NCBI RefSeq assembly: GCF_004362525.1
Contig: NZ_SNXS01000003.1
Coordinates: 62,001 to 126,000 of the forward strand
Length of the DNA stretch: 64,000 nucleotides
Origin: Roseateles toxinivorans
GTDB taxonomy: Bacteria; Pseudomonadota; Gammaproteobacteria; Burkholderiales; Burkholderiaceae_C
Direction: 5' to 3'
Part shown: positions 55,467 through 64,000 of the stretch, in pieces
How the letters are laid out: every line of letters starts with the position of its first letter
Numbering within the stretch: the stretch's first letter is position 1
Program-made: the position numbers and the translations under genes
Notes under the pieces: model-generated
What the model saw: the letters and a program-made list of their open reading frames with translations, nothing else
Told to the model about the DNA's origin: nothing
Database searches by the model: none

Positions 55467-55624
55467 GGCAGACCCTCAGGAAGAGACTGTTGATTGTTGC
55501 ACCCACGGTCCTGCTTCGACCAATGCTTGACGTCCCGGTGCCTAGTCTTAGGTGTTGCAGCGACCTCGGACCGCTCCGATACTCGCGGGCGTGTCCGGCC
55601 AGGGCACGGACAGGGAGAACCGCG

Positions 55625-58504
55625 ATGAATCGAATTCCGGCCCGTATCTGGACCTGTCTGCTGTGCATCTCGGTCGCCCTGCTGGGCGGCTGTGCCAGCA
55701 GCGATGGCGGCAAGAGCGACTTCGCCAGCTGTGTGGACATGGTGGCTGGCGGTTTCAGGCCGGTGGCGGCCGAGCGCGACCAGCGCTTCCAGGGCAAGGT
55801 CGGCGAGGACGTGGCCCGCTGCCGGGGCGGTGACAAGCCGCTGGCCTTCCGCAGCACGCCCTATGTGGACTGGGCCAATTACTGGGCCGCCGGCGACACC
55901 TCCACGCTGGCACCGGGCACCACTTCCGTGGGTTTGCACCTGTCACGCAACGGTCGCGGCATCGATGGCGCGCTGATGGACCTGGAGTACCAGCGCATCG
56001 AGCTGGTCAAGTTCAATCTGTTCGACAACGCCGGCAGCTATGCCGACTACGTGCTGGGCCGCGACGGCGTGGCCGGCCCGGCGTTGAAGGTCTGGCCGGT
56101 GATGCGCCTGCCCGCCACCTCGCCGGACTATGCCGCGGTCGGCGGTGCTGGCGAGCAGCTGTGCCAGGGCGAGCTGATACGCGGGCGCACGGTCAGCGGC
56201 ATCTGCAATGACCTGCGCAATCCGCTGATGGGTTCCAGCGGCACACCGTTCGCACGCAATGTGCCATTCGAGGCCACCTTTCCCGATCTGGGCAGGAACC
56301 AGCTGGCGCTCAACCGCCATGGCGACCGGCTGGGCCTGCTCAAGCCCGACCCTCAGGTCATCAGCCGCAAGCTATTCACCCGTGCGCAGACCGCGCCCGA
56401 CAAATGCCGCGAGGGCCAGGGCTTGCCCGGCGACGACGCCGACGCGCAGTGCGACTACCAGAAGGCGCCGTTCTTCAATGTGCTGGCCGCGTTCTGGATC
56501 CAGTTCATGACCCATGACTGGTTCACCCATCTGGACGAGGGTCACAACGCCGCCGCGCAGATGCCGGTGGGCTGTGCGATCGACAGCCAGGGCCAGCCAC
56601 TGAGCGCGGCCGAGATCGCGCGCCTGGGCTGCCGGCCGGATGACCGCATCGACAGGACCCTGGTCGCACAGGATGGCGAGCCGGCCACCGTGATGACGAA
56701 CAGCGGCCCGCAGCTGACGCGCGCCTACAAGACCATGGCCAATAACAACACCGCCTGGTGGGACGCCTCTCAGCTCTACGGCTACGACGCCCGCTCGCGC
56801 CAGCGCGTCAAGCGCGACCCGCGCGACGCAGCCAGGCTGCTGCTGGCGCCCGGCTCGCGGGCCGGGGCCGGCGAGCAGCAAGGCTATCTGCCCGCCTTCG
56901 CGCCCGGTGACCCGATCGCGCCGCAATGGGCCGGCCAGGAGGCCACTGCCTTCCCGGACAACTGGACCATTGGCATGAGCTTCTATCACAACCTGTTTGC
57001 GCGCGAGCACAACAGCTTTGTGAACGCCTTCCGCGCCCAGGCGGCGCTGACTCCGCGTGCCGACTCGGGCCTGCGCAACCCGGCGCAGCCGACGCAGCCC
57101 ATTGCCTATGCCGACGTCGCGCCGGACGAACTGTTCGAGGCCGCGCGGCTGGTGGTGGCGGCCATGATTGCCAAGATACACACCATCGAATGGACGCCGC
57201 AGCTGCTCTACGACGAACCGCTGTACCTGGGCATGAACTCGAACTGGAACGGCCTGTTCGCCGATGCCAAGCTGGTATCGGCAGCGCTGGAGCGCATCGT
57301 CGTCAACAACTTCGGCACCTCTGATGACGCCAAGAAGGCCACCCAGTGGTACTCGGTGTTCGCCTCGGGGCCGGGCATCTTCGGCCTGGGCAACCGTATC
57401 GCACCCGACAACGCCGAGATGGCCAGGACGGCGCCCAATCCCGGCGATATGTGGAGCCTGGCCAATCCGCAGCATGTCAACGGCGGCATCAACCACTTCG
57501 GCTCGCCGTTCAATTTTCCGGAGGAGTTCGTCAGCGTCTATCGCCTGCATGCGCTGGTGCCGGACCTGATCGAGTACCGCGAGTGGGACGCCAACCCGAA
57601 CCGGGTGCGCGCCAAGGTGCCGGTGGTCAGTACCTTCCGTGGCAAGGCCACCCAGGCCATGCAGGGCAAGGGCGTGGCCAACTGGGCGCTGTCAATGGGC
57701 CGTCAGCGCCTGGGCCTGCTGACCCTGAACAACCTGCCGCAGTTTCTGCAGAACCTGGACCTGCCACGGCTGCAAAGCGCTACCAACAAGATTGATGTCG
57801 CGGCGCTGGACCTGATACGCGACCGCGAGCGCGGCGTGCCCCGCTTCAACGAGTTCCGCCGCCAGTACGGCCTGCGCCAGCTGACCCGCTTTGACGACTT
57901 CATCGATCAGCGCCTGGCCGCAGGTTCGCCGGCACGGCAGCAGCAGGAGCGCTCGGTGGCGCTGCTGCGCGACGTCTATGGCCAGCATCGCTGCGACGCG
58001 TCCAAGATCATCACCACGGCCCAGCGCAATGCCGACGGTTCGGCCATCAACGACTGCCTGGGCCATCCGGACGGTAGCCTGGTGGACAATATCGAAGACG
58101 TCGACAACGTGGTCGGCTGGCTGTCGGAGTACACCCGGCCCCATGGCTTTGCGATCTCGGAGACGCAGTTCCAGGTCTTCATCCTGAATGCCTCGCGGCG
58201 GCTGTTCAGCGACCGCTTCTTTACCTCCAGCTTCCGACCCGAGTTCTATACCAGCCTCGGTGTGCGCTGGGTCACCGACAACGGCCCGACCGGCCCGCAG
58301 ATCGAGAAGGTGAAGTCGAACGGCCACGAGGTGCCGGTATCGCCGCTGAAACGGGTGCTGTTGCGTGCGATGCCCGAGCTGCAGGCCGAACTGGAGCCTG
58401 TGATCAATGCCTTCGACCCCTGGGCGCGCGATCGCGGCGCCTATTACTCGCTGGAGTGGAAACCGCGGCCCGGCGCCGAGGCCGACCCCGCTTTCAAGCC
58501 TTAG
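55625..58504 (+). CDS. Animal-type haem peroxidase lipoprotein
   Basis: The 959-residue precursor has lipobox VALLGGC (Cys23). Its core (about 250-900) matches animal haem peroxidases: distal His block FWIQFMTHDWFTHLDEGHN, NNNTAWWDASQLYGYD, the catalytic Arg-Glu block NLFAREHNSFVNAFR, and later PEEFVSVYRLHALVPDLIEY with the proximal helix. Bacterial members act like peroxidases, or dioxygenases on fatty acids as in linoleate diol synthases. As a lipoprotein it should sit in the periplasm or on the surface. Length is close to that of large bacterial members. Start: ATG 55625 after GGGAGAACC. Confidence 0.85.
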   Translation: MNRIPARIWTCLLCISVALLGGCASSDGGKSDFASCVDMVAGGFRPVAAERDQRFQGKVGEDVARCRGGDKPLAFRSTPYVDWANYWAAGDTSTLAPGTTSVGLHLSRNGRGIDGALMDLEYQRIELVKFNLFDNAGSYADYVLGRDGVAGPALKVWPVMRLPATSPDYAAVGGAGEQLCQGELIRGRTVSGICNDLRNPLMGSSGTPFARNVPFEATFPDLGRNQLALNRHGDRLGLLKPDPQVISRKLFTRAQTAPDKCREGQGLPGDDADAQCDYQKAPFFNVLAAFWIQFMTHDWFTHLDEGHNAAAQMPVGCAIDSQGQPLSAAEIARLGCRPDDRIDRTLVAQDGEPATVMTNSGPQLTRAYKTMANNNTAWWDASQLYGYDARSRQRVKRDPRDAARLLLAPGSRAGAGEQQGYLPAFAPGDPIAPQWAGQEATAFPDNWTIGMSFYHNLFAREHNSFVNAFRAQAALTPRADSGLRNPAQPTQPIAYADVAPDELFEAARLVVAAMIAKIHTIEWTPQLLYDEPLYLGMNSNWNGLFADAKLVSAALERIVVNNFGTSDDAKKATQWYSVFASGPGIFGLGNRIAPDNAEMARTAPNPGDMWSLANPQHVNGGINHFGSPFNFPEEFVSVYRLHALVPDLIEYREWDANPNRVRAKVPVVSTFRGKATQAMQGKGVANWALSMGRQRLGLLTLNNLPQFLQNLDLPRLQSATNKIDVAALDLIRDRERGVPRFNEFRRQYGLRQLTRFDDFIDQRLAAGSPARQQQERSVALLRDVYGQHRCDASKIITTAQRNADGSAINDCLGHPDGSLVDNIEDVDNVVGWLSEYTRPHGFAISETQFQVFILNASRRLFSDRFFTSSFRPEFYTSLGVRWVTDNGPTGPQIEKVKSNGHEVPVSPLKRVLLRAMPELQAELEPVINAFDPWARDRGAYYSLEWKPRPGAEADPAFKP

Positions 58505-58511
58505 CGGCCCG

Positions 58512-59024
58512 CTAGGCCTGCACGACGACTTCGTCCTGGTGATTGGCGATGTGCATGCTGTGGGCGGCGGCGAAGTCGCTCTTGCTCAAGGCGCCATAGG
58601 CAAAGTGCGGCTTCAGCGCGCCGTTGTGGGCCTGGAAGCGCTGAATCGCCTGGCGCAGGCGCCGGGCGCCGATCTTCCAGTCGCCCTGCATGTGCAGCGG
58701 TGCCGCGCCGGGGATAGGTTCGTCGAGTTTGTGGCTCATCTTGCCGCGCCACTTGAAGACGGCAAAGGCCGCCGCGCCGGCGGTGTGCTGGAACAGCGCG
58801 CTGTTCGGCTGGGGATAGCCAGTCAGACTCATTTCTATGCTCTGGGCCAGGTGGTCCAGCACGGCGCCCAGCGGCCAGGCACCGGTGGTCTTGGCGCTGT
58901 CGGCCTTGTCCAGACCGTCCAGCCAGGCCAGGGCCTGATCCAGGCTCTGCACCTTGGGGCTGTCGGCCAGGGTCCAGGCGGGCAGCAGGGCCAGCGATGT
59001 CATCAACAGGGTGCGGCGTTTCAC
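58512..59024 (-). CDS. DUF1569 family exported protein
   Basis: The 170-residue protein has a basic start MKRRTLLMTSLALLPAW and a signal peptide ending near TLADS, which could be Sec or Tat. The body shows DUF1569 blocks: WPLGAVLDHLAQSIEMSLTG (about 50-69) and YGALSKSDFAAAHSMHIANH (about 143-162), with His at the positions used for a metal in DinB-like four-helix proteins. Function is unknown. Ten bases separate it from the next gene upstream. Confidence 0.85.
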   Translation of the reverse strand: MKRRTLLMTSLALLPAWTLADSPKVQSLDQALAWLDGLDKADSAKTTGAWPLGAVLDHLAQSIEMSLTGYPQPNSALFQHTAGAAAFAVFKWRGKMSHKLDEPIPGAAPLHMQGDWKIGARRLRQAIQRFQAHNGALKPHFAYGALSKSDFAAAHSMHIANHQDEVVVQA

Positions 59025-59034
59025 GGGTCCTCCT

Positions 59035-60246
59035 TCAGGCGACGCGGCTGGGTTTCATGTCGGCCTGTGCCTGGGCTTCGACCCGGTTGCGGCCGGCAGC
59101 CTTGGCGCGGTAGAGCGCCCGGTCGGCCTGGCGCAGCACCGCCTCGGCGGCATCGACGCCCGGCCTGGCCTCGGCCGGCGAAGCGGCCGCCACCCCCAGA
59201 CTCACTGTCAGCCGCAGCTGCTCGCCCTCCCAGGGCAGGCTCATCGCGGCAATGCGTGCGCGCAGCCGTTCGGCCACCAGCAGCGCGCCGTCCAGATCGC
59301 ACTGCGGCAGCACCAGGCAGAATTCCTCACCACCCATGCGCGCGGCATGGTCGATCTCACGCGACACGGCGCGAAGCTCCTCGGCCAGGCCGGCCAGCGC
59401 AAAGTCCCCGGCGGCATGGCCATGGCTGTCGTTGAGCTGCTTGAAGTAGTCGATGTCCAGCATGATCACGGCAAAGCCCGCTTGAGTGCGCATCATGCGG
59501 CGCGACTCCAGCTCCAGCCGCTGCTGCAGCGCACGCCGGTTCAGCAGTCCGGTCAGGCTGTCATGCAGGGACAGGCGCTGCAACTGGCTGAGGATGCGCG
59601 ACACGACCAGGTAGGACAGGCTCAGATTCGTCACCAGGCCCATCATCAGGAAGCCCAGCACCAGGGCCTCGTTGAAGGCACCGGCCACATTGACCGGTTG
59701 GCCCACGACGTCGGGCCGCAGCATGCCGCCGATGAAGCGGGTGAGGAAGGCCAGACCCATCAGCGCGAAGGGCAGGCTCATGCCGGTGGCGCGACCGACG
59801 CCGAACTCCAGGCGCAGCGAGAAGAACAGCGTCTGTGCAGTGCGCAGCAGCGCCCAGGCCACGGCGGCGGAGGTGGCCAGCACCAGGCCGGTGGCATGGT
59901 GGCCGTCGGTGGCGGCGATCCAGGCCATCGCCAGGGCGGTGACCAGCAGCAGGGTCAGCATCTCCCAGGGGGCCGAGCGTGTGCGGTTGAAGATCTGCAC
60001 ACCCCGCTGTATCAGGGCCATGCCCAGCACGGTCAACCAGTCGGCGAGCGGGTAGCTCAGCCAGTCCGGCACCTGACCCCGCATCGAGATCAGCCCCAGG
60101 CCAGCGGCCGTGATCAGGGTCGCGACCGACCAGTACAGACTGGCCTTGCGCGCCAGGTTCAGCCCCATGCCCGCAGCAAACCACCCCAGCGCAAAAATGC
60201 CCTGCTGCACCATGACGAAGGCGAGGGTGTTGGTGATCGATTGCAT
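59035..60246 (-). CDS. Membrane diguanylate cyclase (GGEEF)
   Basis: The 403-residue protein has about six membrane helices in the first 215 residues (a 7TM-like/MHYT-unlike sensor) and a C-terminal GGDEF domain with GGEEF near residues 303-307 (RMGGEEFCLVLPQ) and DIDYFKQLNDSHGHAAGD. This active site looks intact. Start: ATG 60246 (MQSITNTL) with the first helix beginning shortly after; the longer frame adds an unlikely Cys/Arg-rich leader. It diverges from the sugar dehydrogenase gene across 151 bp. Confidence 0.88.
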   Translation of the reverse strand: MQSITNTLAFVMVQQGIFALGWFAAGMGLNLARKASLYWSVATLITAAGLGLISMRGQVPDWLSYPLADWLTVLGMALIQRGVQIFNRTRSAPWEMLTLLLVTALAMAWIAATDGHHATGLVLATSAAVAWALLRTAQTLFFSLRLEFGVGRATGMSLPFALMGLAFLTRFIGGMLRPDVVGQPVNVAGAFNEALVLGFLMMGLVTNLSLSYLVVSRILSQLQRLSLHDSLTGLLNRRALQQRLELESRRMMRTQAGFAVIMLDIDYFKQLNDSHGHAAGDFALAGLAEELRAVSREIDHAARMGGEEFCLVLPQCDLDGALLVAERLRARIAAMSLPWEGEQLRLTVSLGVAAASPAEARPGVDAAEAVLRQADRALYRAKAAGRNRVEAQAQADMKPSRVA

Positions 60247-60300
60247 GAGTGGTCGGTCCGCCCATCCTTGATGGCAAGGAGCAGGTCGGCGTCTATCTTC

Positions 60301-60324
60301 GCATGCATACATCTACTTGCATGC
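60301..60324. repeat. Inverted repeat in divergent promoter region
   Basis: GCATGCA (60301-60307) and TGCATGC (60318-60324) are complementary 7-bp arms ten bases apart, midway between the diguanylate cyclase (60246) and sugar dehydrogenase (60398) starts. A TGCCAAG...CTTGGCA pair (about 60344-60372) lies just beyond. Either may be an operator. Confidence 0.4.
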
Positions 60325-60397
60325 TGCCGGCCTGCCGGATCTTGCCAAGACTATCATTTTGGACACTTGGCATTCGGCCATCCGTGGAGGAACCGTC

Positions 60398-61585
60398 ATG
60401 AACTGTCCAGCCCCAGCGATTGCCCGTCAGGGGAGGTCGAGTGTGGCGGCGGCCTGTCGAGGCCTGGCCCTGATCGTGGCCGGTCTGGCGATGGCGGCCT
60501 GCGGCGGTGGCGATTCACAAGCAGCATCGCCCGCTCCCGCTCCTCAGCTCAGCAGCCTGAACTCAAGCCTTGCCAGCCCCTGGGCGCTGGCCCTGCTGCC
60601 GGACGGGCGCATGCTGGTGACATTGAAGGCAGGCCGGCTGGCGCTGCTGGGCGCCGATGGCAAGACCCAGGCCACCTTGAGCAGCGGCCTGCCCGTTGTT
60701 GATGCCAGCGGCCAGGGTGGCCTGCTGGACATTGCGCTGGACCCGGACTTTGCCAGCACGCCCTGGGTCTATCTTTCCTATGCCGAGCCCGGCAGTGGCG
60801 CCCAGGCCGGCCGCTCGGGTACGGCGGTGGCCCGCGGCCGCTGGACCGGCGCCGGCCTGAGCGAGCTGACGGTGATCTTCCGGCAATCGCCCAAGGTGTC
60901 GGGCGGCGGCCACTATGGTTCGCGCCTGGTGTTCGGCCGCGACAAGAGCCTGTTCGTGACCCTGGGCGAGCGCCAGCAGGGCAGCCCGGCGCAAGACCTG
61001 GCCTCGCACCTCGGCAAGGTGGTGCGCATCCAGCGCGATGGCTCTGTGCCGACCGACAACCCTCAGCTCGGCGCAGCCGCCGCGCCTGGCCTGTGGAGCT
61101 ATGGCCACCGCAACCCGCAGGGCGCGGCCCTGCATCCGATGACCGGCGAGCTGTGGGTCAGCGAGCATGGCCCGCAGGGGGGCGACGAGATCAATATCGC
61201 CCGCGCCGGTGCCAACCATGGCTGGCCGCTGCGCAGCTATGGCTGCGACTACGGAAGCCCTGTCGGAGAGGCCTGCCGCATTGGCGGTGGCGTCCATGCC
61301 CCGGCCTATGTCGAGCCGCTGAGCTTCTGGGTGCCGACCTCGATCGCGCCCAGCAACCTGGCCTTCTACACCGGCAGCATGTTCCCGGAGTGGCAGGGCC
61401 AGCTGTTCATGGGTGCGCTGGCCGGCCAGGCGCTGTGGCGTCTGCAGCTGAGTGGCAACACCGTGGTGGGCCGCGAGGCGATGTTCGGCAGCATGGGCGA
61501 GCGTTTCCGCGATGTGCGCCAGGCGCCGGACGGCGCACTGCTCCTGCTCACCGACAGCGGCAAGCTGCTGCGCCTGGCGCGCTAA
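60398..61585 (+). CDS. PQQ-type soluble aldose/sorbosone dehydrogenase family lipoprotein
   Basis: The 395-residue protein has a lipoprotein signal (GLAMAACGGGD, Cys about residue 35). The mature part is a six-bladed beta-propeller of the soluble glucose dehydrogenase family: ASPWALALLPDGRMLVT, GQGGLLDIALDPDF, the catalytic His-type block GGHYGSRLVFGRDKSLFVT, GHRNPQGAALHP, EHGPQGGDEINI and NHGWP. It should oxidise sugars with PQQ in the periplasm. Start: ATG 60398 with GGAGGAACC before it. Confidence 0.9.
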   Translation: MNCPAPAIARQGRSSVAAACRGLALIVAGLAMAACGGGDSQAASPAPAPQLSSLNSSLASPWALALLPDGRMLVTLKAGRLALLGADGKTQATLSSGLPVVDASGQGGLLDIALDPDFASTPWVYLSYAEPGSGAQAGRSGTAVARGRWTGAGLSELTVIFRQSPKVSGGGHYGSRLVFGRDKSLFVTLGERQQGSPAQDLASHLGKVVRIQRDGSVPTDNPQLGAAAAPGLWSYGHRNPQGAALHPMTGELWVSEHGPQGGDEINIARAGANHGWPLRSYGCDYGSPVGEACRIGGGVHAPAYVEPLSFWVPTSIAPSNLAFYTGSMFPEWQGQLFMGALAGQALWRLQLSGNTVVGREAMFGSMGERFRDVRQAPDGALLLLTDSGKLLRLAR

Positions 61586-61615
61586 CATGCGGCGATACAC
61601 CCCCGGGAGCACAGC

Positions 61616-62509
61616 ATGAAATGGGAAGGCAATCGCCAGAGCGACAACGTCGAGGATGTGCGTGAGGGCGGAGGCTCCACCGGCCGGGGCATCAGCATCG
61701 GCGGGCGCGGTCTGGGCGTGGGCACCATCGTCATCGCCCTGCTGGGCAGCTGGATGTTCGGCATCAACCCGATGACGCTGCTGAACATTCTCGGTGGCGT
61801 GGAAGGCGGCGCAGAGGGCGGGGTCTCGACCGAGGTGGAGCGGCCGGCGCCGCGGGTCACGGCCAATGACACGATGACCCAGTTTGTGCGCACCGTGCTG
61901 GCAGACACCGAGGACGTCTGGCGCGAGCAGTTCGCCCGAGCCGGCGGCACGTACAAGGATCCCAAGCTGACCCTGTTCCGCGGCAGCGTGCCCACCGCCT
62001 GCGGCCAGGGCCAGTCGGCGATGGGGCCGTTCTACTGTCCGGGCGACCAGAAGGTCTATATCGATCTGGGCTTCTATGAGGTCATGAAGACCCGTATGGG
62101 CGCGCCCGGCGATTTCGCCCAGGCCTATGTGATCGCCCACGAGGTGGGCCACCATGTGCAAAACCTGATGGGCATCTCGGGCAAGGTGGACGCGATGCGT
62201 GGCCGCATCAGCGAGGCCAAGCAGAACGCGCTGAGCGTGAGGCTGGAGCTGCAGGCCGACTGCTTTGCCGGCGTCTGGGCCCACCACGCCCAGGCGGCGC
62301 GGCAGATCCTGGAGCAGGGCGATGTCGAGGAGGCGCTGAACGCCGCCAGCCAGATCGGCGACGACACCCTGCAGCGCAAGTCACAGGGCACGGTGGTGCC
62401 GGAGAGTTTCACCCACGGCAGCAGCGCCCAGCGTGTGACCTGGTTCAAGCGCGGGCTGCAGACCGGGGCGATCGCGCAGTGCAATACGTTTGAAGCGAAG
62501 CAGCTCTAG
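61616..62509 (+). CDS. Neutral zinc metallopeptidase (YpfJ/KPN_02809 family)
   Basis: The 297-residue protein starts MKWEGNRQSDNVEDVR, typical of this family, then has a Gly-rich stretch and one membrane helix (about 35-55). The peptidase core has the zinc motif HEVGHHVQ (about residues 175-182) and a downstream Glu in ELQADCFAGVWAHHA (about 206-220). It is a membrane-bound periplasmic metalloprotease; its substrate is unknown. Stop overlaps the convergent regulator gene by four bases. Confidence 0.93.
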   Translation: MKWEGNRQSDNVEDVREGGGSTGRGISIGGRGLGVGTIVIALLGSWMFGINPMTLLNILGGVEGGAEGGVSTEVERPAPRVTANDTMTQFVRTVLADTEDVWREQFARAGGTYKDPKLTLFRGSVPTACGQGQSAMGPFYCPGDQKVYIDLGFYEVMKTRMGAPGDFAQAYVIAHEVGHHVQNLMGISGKVDAMRGRISEAKQNALSVRLELQADCFAGVWAHHAQAARQILEQGDVEEALNAASQIGDDTLQRKSQGTVVPESFTHGSSAQRVTWFKRGLQTGAIAQCNTFEAKQL

Positions 62510-63468
62510 CTGAGTCGCGCGGCAGCCCGCCGCATCTGCTGGTCCGAGCTGAAGCCGGCGTCCAGTGCCGCCTGGGTGACCGAGGCGCCTCGGGCCAGCG
62601 CCTGGCGCGCATGCTCCAGCCGGATGTTCTGCAGATAGTGCAGTGGCGTGACCTGGGCATGGGTGGCGAACAAGCGGCTCAGATGGCGGGGTGTGACCGC
62701 CCCCTGCGCGGCCATGCGCTGCAGTGACCAGTCCTCGGCCGGCTGGCGGGTGATGGCGTCCTGCACCCTGTGTACCGCCGGGTGCAGATGGTTGCGGTGC
62801 TGCAGCAGCGGCGACAGCTCGGGGTCGCGCGGGCCGCGGCGCAGGTAGACCACCATGTCCTGGGCCACCGCGGCGGTGATGTCCTCGCCGCATTCCCCGG
62901 CGATCAGGTGCAGGGCCAGATCTATGCCTGCGGTGACGCCGGCGCTGCTGGCCACCGGACCGTCGATCACGAACACACGGTTGTTGACCACCTCGGCCGT
63001 CGGGGCCAGGTCTTGCAGGGTGGCCAGCATCTCATGGTGGGTGGTGCAGTGGCGCCGCGCCAGCAGGCCGGCATCGGCGGCGAGCAGGGCGCCGGCGCAG
63101 ACGCTGAGCAGGCGGTGCGGCGAGTCGGCCTCCAGCAACCGGGGCGCGATCAGGCGGCCCAGCCACAGGCGCACCGCCTGCCAGGCCGGGCTGCGCAGCA
63201 TCTGCCGATCCTGCAGCAACTGGCCCCGCTGGCCCAGCAGCACCGTCCAGCTTGCCTTGGGCAACTGCTCGGGCAGCGGCTCCAGGCCGCTGAGCATCAA
63301 GCCCACCGACGAGATGGCCTCCGGCGCAGGGCTCAGATAGCGCAGCCTGAAGGCGGCCGGCTTGCCGCGCTGCTCCAGGTGCCGATTGGCCAGGCGAAAG
63401 GCCTCGGCCGGGCCTGCCAGGTCCAGCAGCAGGCTGCCGGGCAGCACGAGGAACAGCAGATCGATCAT
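62506..63468 (-). CDS. GlxA-type AraC family regulator with DJ-1/PfpI-like domain
   Basis: The 320-residue protein has an N-terminal class I glutamine-amidotransferase-like domain (about 1-190), with the Cys elbow SVCAGALLAADAGLL (about 121), and a C-terminal AraC helix-turn-helix pair (about 225-315; VTPRHLSRLFATHAQVTPLH and ASVTQAALDAGFSSDQQMRR). GlxA-type regulators usually control amine or quaternary ammonium catabolism; the target here may be the hydrolase gene next to it. ATG 63468 was chosen; the longer frame is unlikely. Confidence 0.88.
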   Translation of the reverse strand: MIDLLFLVLPGSLLLDLAGPAEAFRLANRHLEQRGKPAAFRLRYLSPAPEAISSVGLMLSGLEPLPEQLPKASWTVLLGQRGQLLQDRQMLRSPAWQAVRLWLGRLIAPRLLEADSPHRLLSVCAGALLAADAGLLARRHCTTHHEMLATLQDLAPTAEVVNNRVFVIDGPVASSAGVTAGIDLALHLIAGECGEDITAAVAQDMVVYLRRGPRDPELSPLLQHRNHLHPAVHRVQDAITRQPAEDWSLQRMAAQGAVTPRHLSRLFATHAQVTPLHYLQNIRLEHARQALARGASVTQAALDAGFSSDQQMRRAAARLS

Positions 63469-63496
63469 GGTGTCGGCATTGTGCTTCAGGCCAGAT

Positions 63497-64000
63497 TCAA
63501 GCCGTGGCCCGCTCCAGTGCCTGCTCGACGGTGCAGATCGTCGCAAACCTGCCCGCCAACACCGTCTCGGTGCGGGCCTTGATCTGCGCCGCCGTCAGCG
63601 GCTGGCCATCGGGCTGCACCATGTCGAAGGTCAGTGTGGCCTCGGTCACATAGTCCACCTCCCAGCCTTCGTCGCTGGCGTGCCGCGTGGTGGTTTCGCA
63701 GCACTGCTCGGTGCGTATGCCGGCGACCACCAGGCGGGTGATGCCCTGCTGGTGCAGCCAGATGCTCAGGCCCGAGCCGACCAGGGCGCTGTGGCGGTGC
63801 TTTTCGATCTCCAGGGCCGGGGTGAAATCGACCAGGCCGTCCAGGGGACGCACGAAACCAGACTCCAGCGAGAAGGCATTGCCGGCCGGCAGCGGGTCCA
63901 CATGCATCACGCGGACGATGGGCAGGCCGCGGGCCTCGAAGCCCTTCACCAGCGCATTGCTGCGCTCCAGAAACGCCGGCACGTCGGTGGGCGACCAGTA
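63497..64000 (-). CDS. Isochorismatase-like cysteine hydrolase (5' end cut by window edge)
   Basis: The frame stays open to base 64000 (YWSPTDVPAFLERSNAL at the visible start), so the start is outside. About 168 residues are seen. The catalytic Cys lies in RLVVAGIRTEQCCETTTRHA, with a conserved Lys in EIEKHRHSALVGSGL earlier. This is the cysteine hydrolase/isochorismatase fold, which can act on nicotinamide, carbamoylsarcosine or similar amides. It lies 28 bp before the GlxA-type regulator gene and probably shares its transcript. Confidence 0.88.
   Translation of the reverse strand, partial: YWSPTDVPAFLERSNALVKGFEARGLPIVRVMHVDPLPAGNAFSLESGFVRPLDGLVDFTPALEIEKHRHSALVGSGLSIWLHQQGITRLVVAGIRTEQCCETTTRHASDEGWEVDYVTEATLTFDMVQPDGQPLTAAQIKARTETVLAGRFATICTVEQALERATA

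Noticed and set aside
55589-55616. TGTCCG...CGGACA upstream of the peroxidase gene as a ninth operator
   Set aside because: When aligned with the shared palindrome most right-half positions fail.

Overview
The window is about 64 kb of GC-rich, densely coded chromosomal DNA. Gene content, very high GC at third codon positions, the arcDABC cluster with an FNR-type box, an MCE locus with a STAS-permease fusion, several GGDEF proteins and a dispersed GC-rich intergenic repeat together suggest a free-living betaproteobacterium of the order Burkholderiales, probably of the Rubrivivax/Leptothrix/Roseateles group. This placement is inference; no rRNA or tRNA gene was seen in the window.

Layout. 1-6.3 kb: peptide-modification cluster (DUF2126 protein cut by the left edge, fused ATP-grasp/alpha-E protein, transglutaminase). 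6.4-10.8 kb: a small stress-type gene, then a minus-strand MCE lipid-transport operon (DUF2630, STAS-MlaE permease, ATPase, MlaD, lipoprotein) interrupted by two large inverted repeats. 11-14.8 kb: small envelope and stress genes (exported proteins, a ParS/MbcA-like protein, cytochrome c, collagen-like lipoprotein, DUF3309, fatty-acid hydroxylase-like). 14.9-19 kb: adaptor/permease/ATPase exporter behind an FNR-like box, then a PPK2 kinase. 19-23.3 kb: minus-strand operon Crp/Fnr regulator - hybrid histidine kinase - response regulator - membrane stress protein. 23.6-28.3 kb: complete MacAB/TolC-type tripartite exporter. 28.8-33.4 kb: arcDABC arginine deiminase pathway. 33.4-36.5 kb: DUF1488-like, CsbD, a second Crp/Fnr regulator, DUF4398 lipoprotein and OmpA protein. 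36.5-44.7 kb: FMN reductase, two GGDEF proteins, and a LexA-box-preceded nuclease/Fe-S helicase operon. 45.2-52.8 kb: a LuxR regulator, a methyltransferase and six tandem paralogous genes with a LuxR-like C-terminus. 52.9-64 kb: hemerythrin-like, dihaem cytochrome, TauE, haem peroxidase, DUF1569, GGDEF, PQQ-type sugar dehydrogenase, zinc peptidase, a GlxA-type regulator and a partial isochorismatase-like hydrolase.

How it may work together. Eight intergenic places carry versions of one 22-bp palindrome, GTCTGTnCGC-N2-GCGnACAGAC, which has the TGTnC-N6-GnACA geometry of a Crp/Fnr-family operator. They lie before both Crp/Fnr genes, the sensor operon, the arc operon and several small stress/envelope genes. 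The two Crp/Fnr proteins share nearly the same recognition helix, so much of the left half of the window may be one regulon. The two most unusual items are this candidate regulon and the six-gene tandem array at 46.9-52.8 kb, an operon of diverged one-component regulators with an unrecognised 230-residue N-terminal domain. The LexA-box nuclease/helicase operon is the third.
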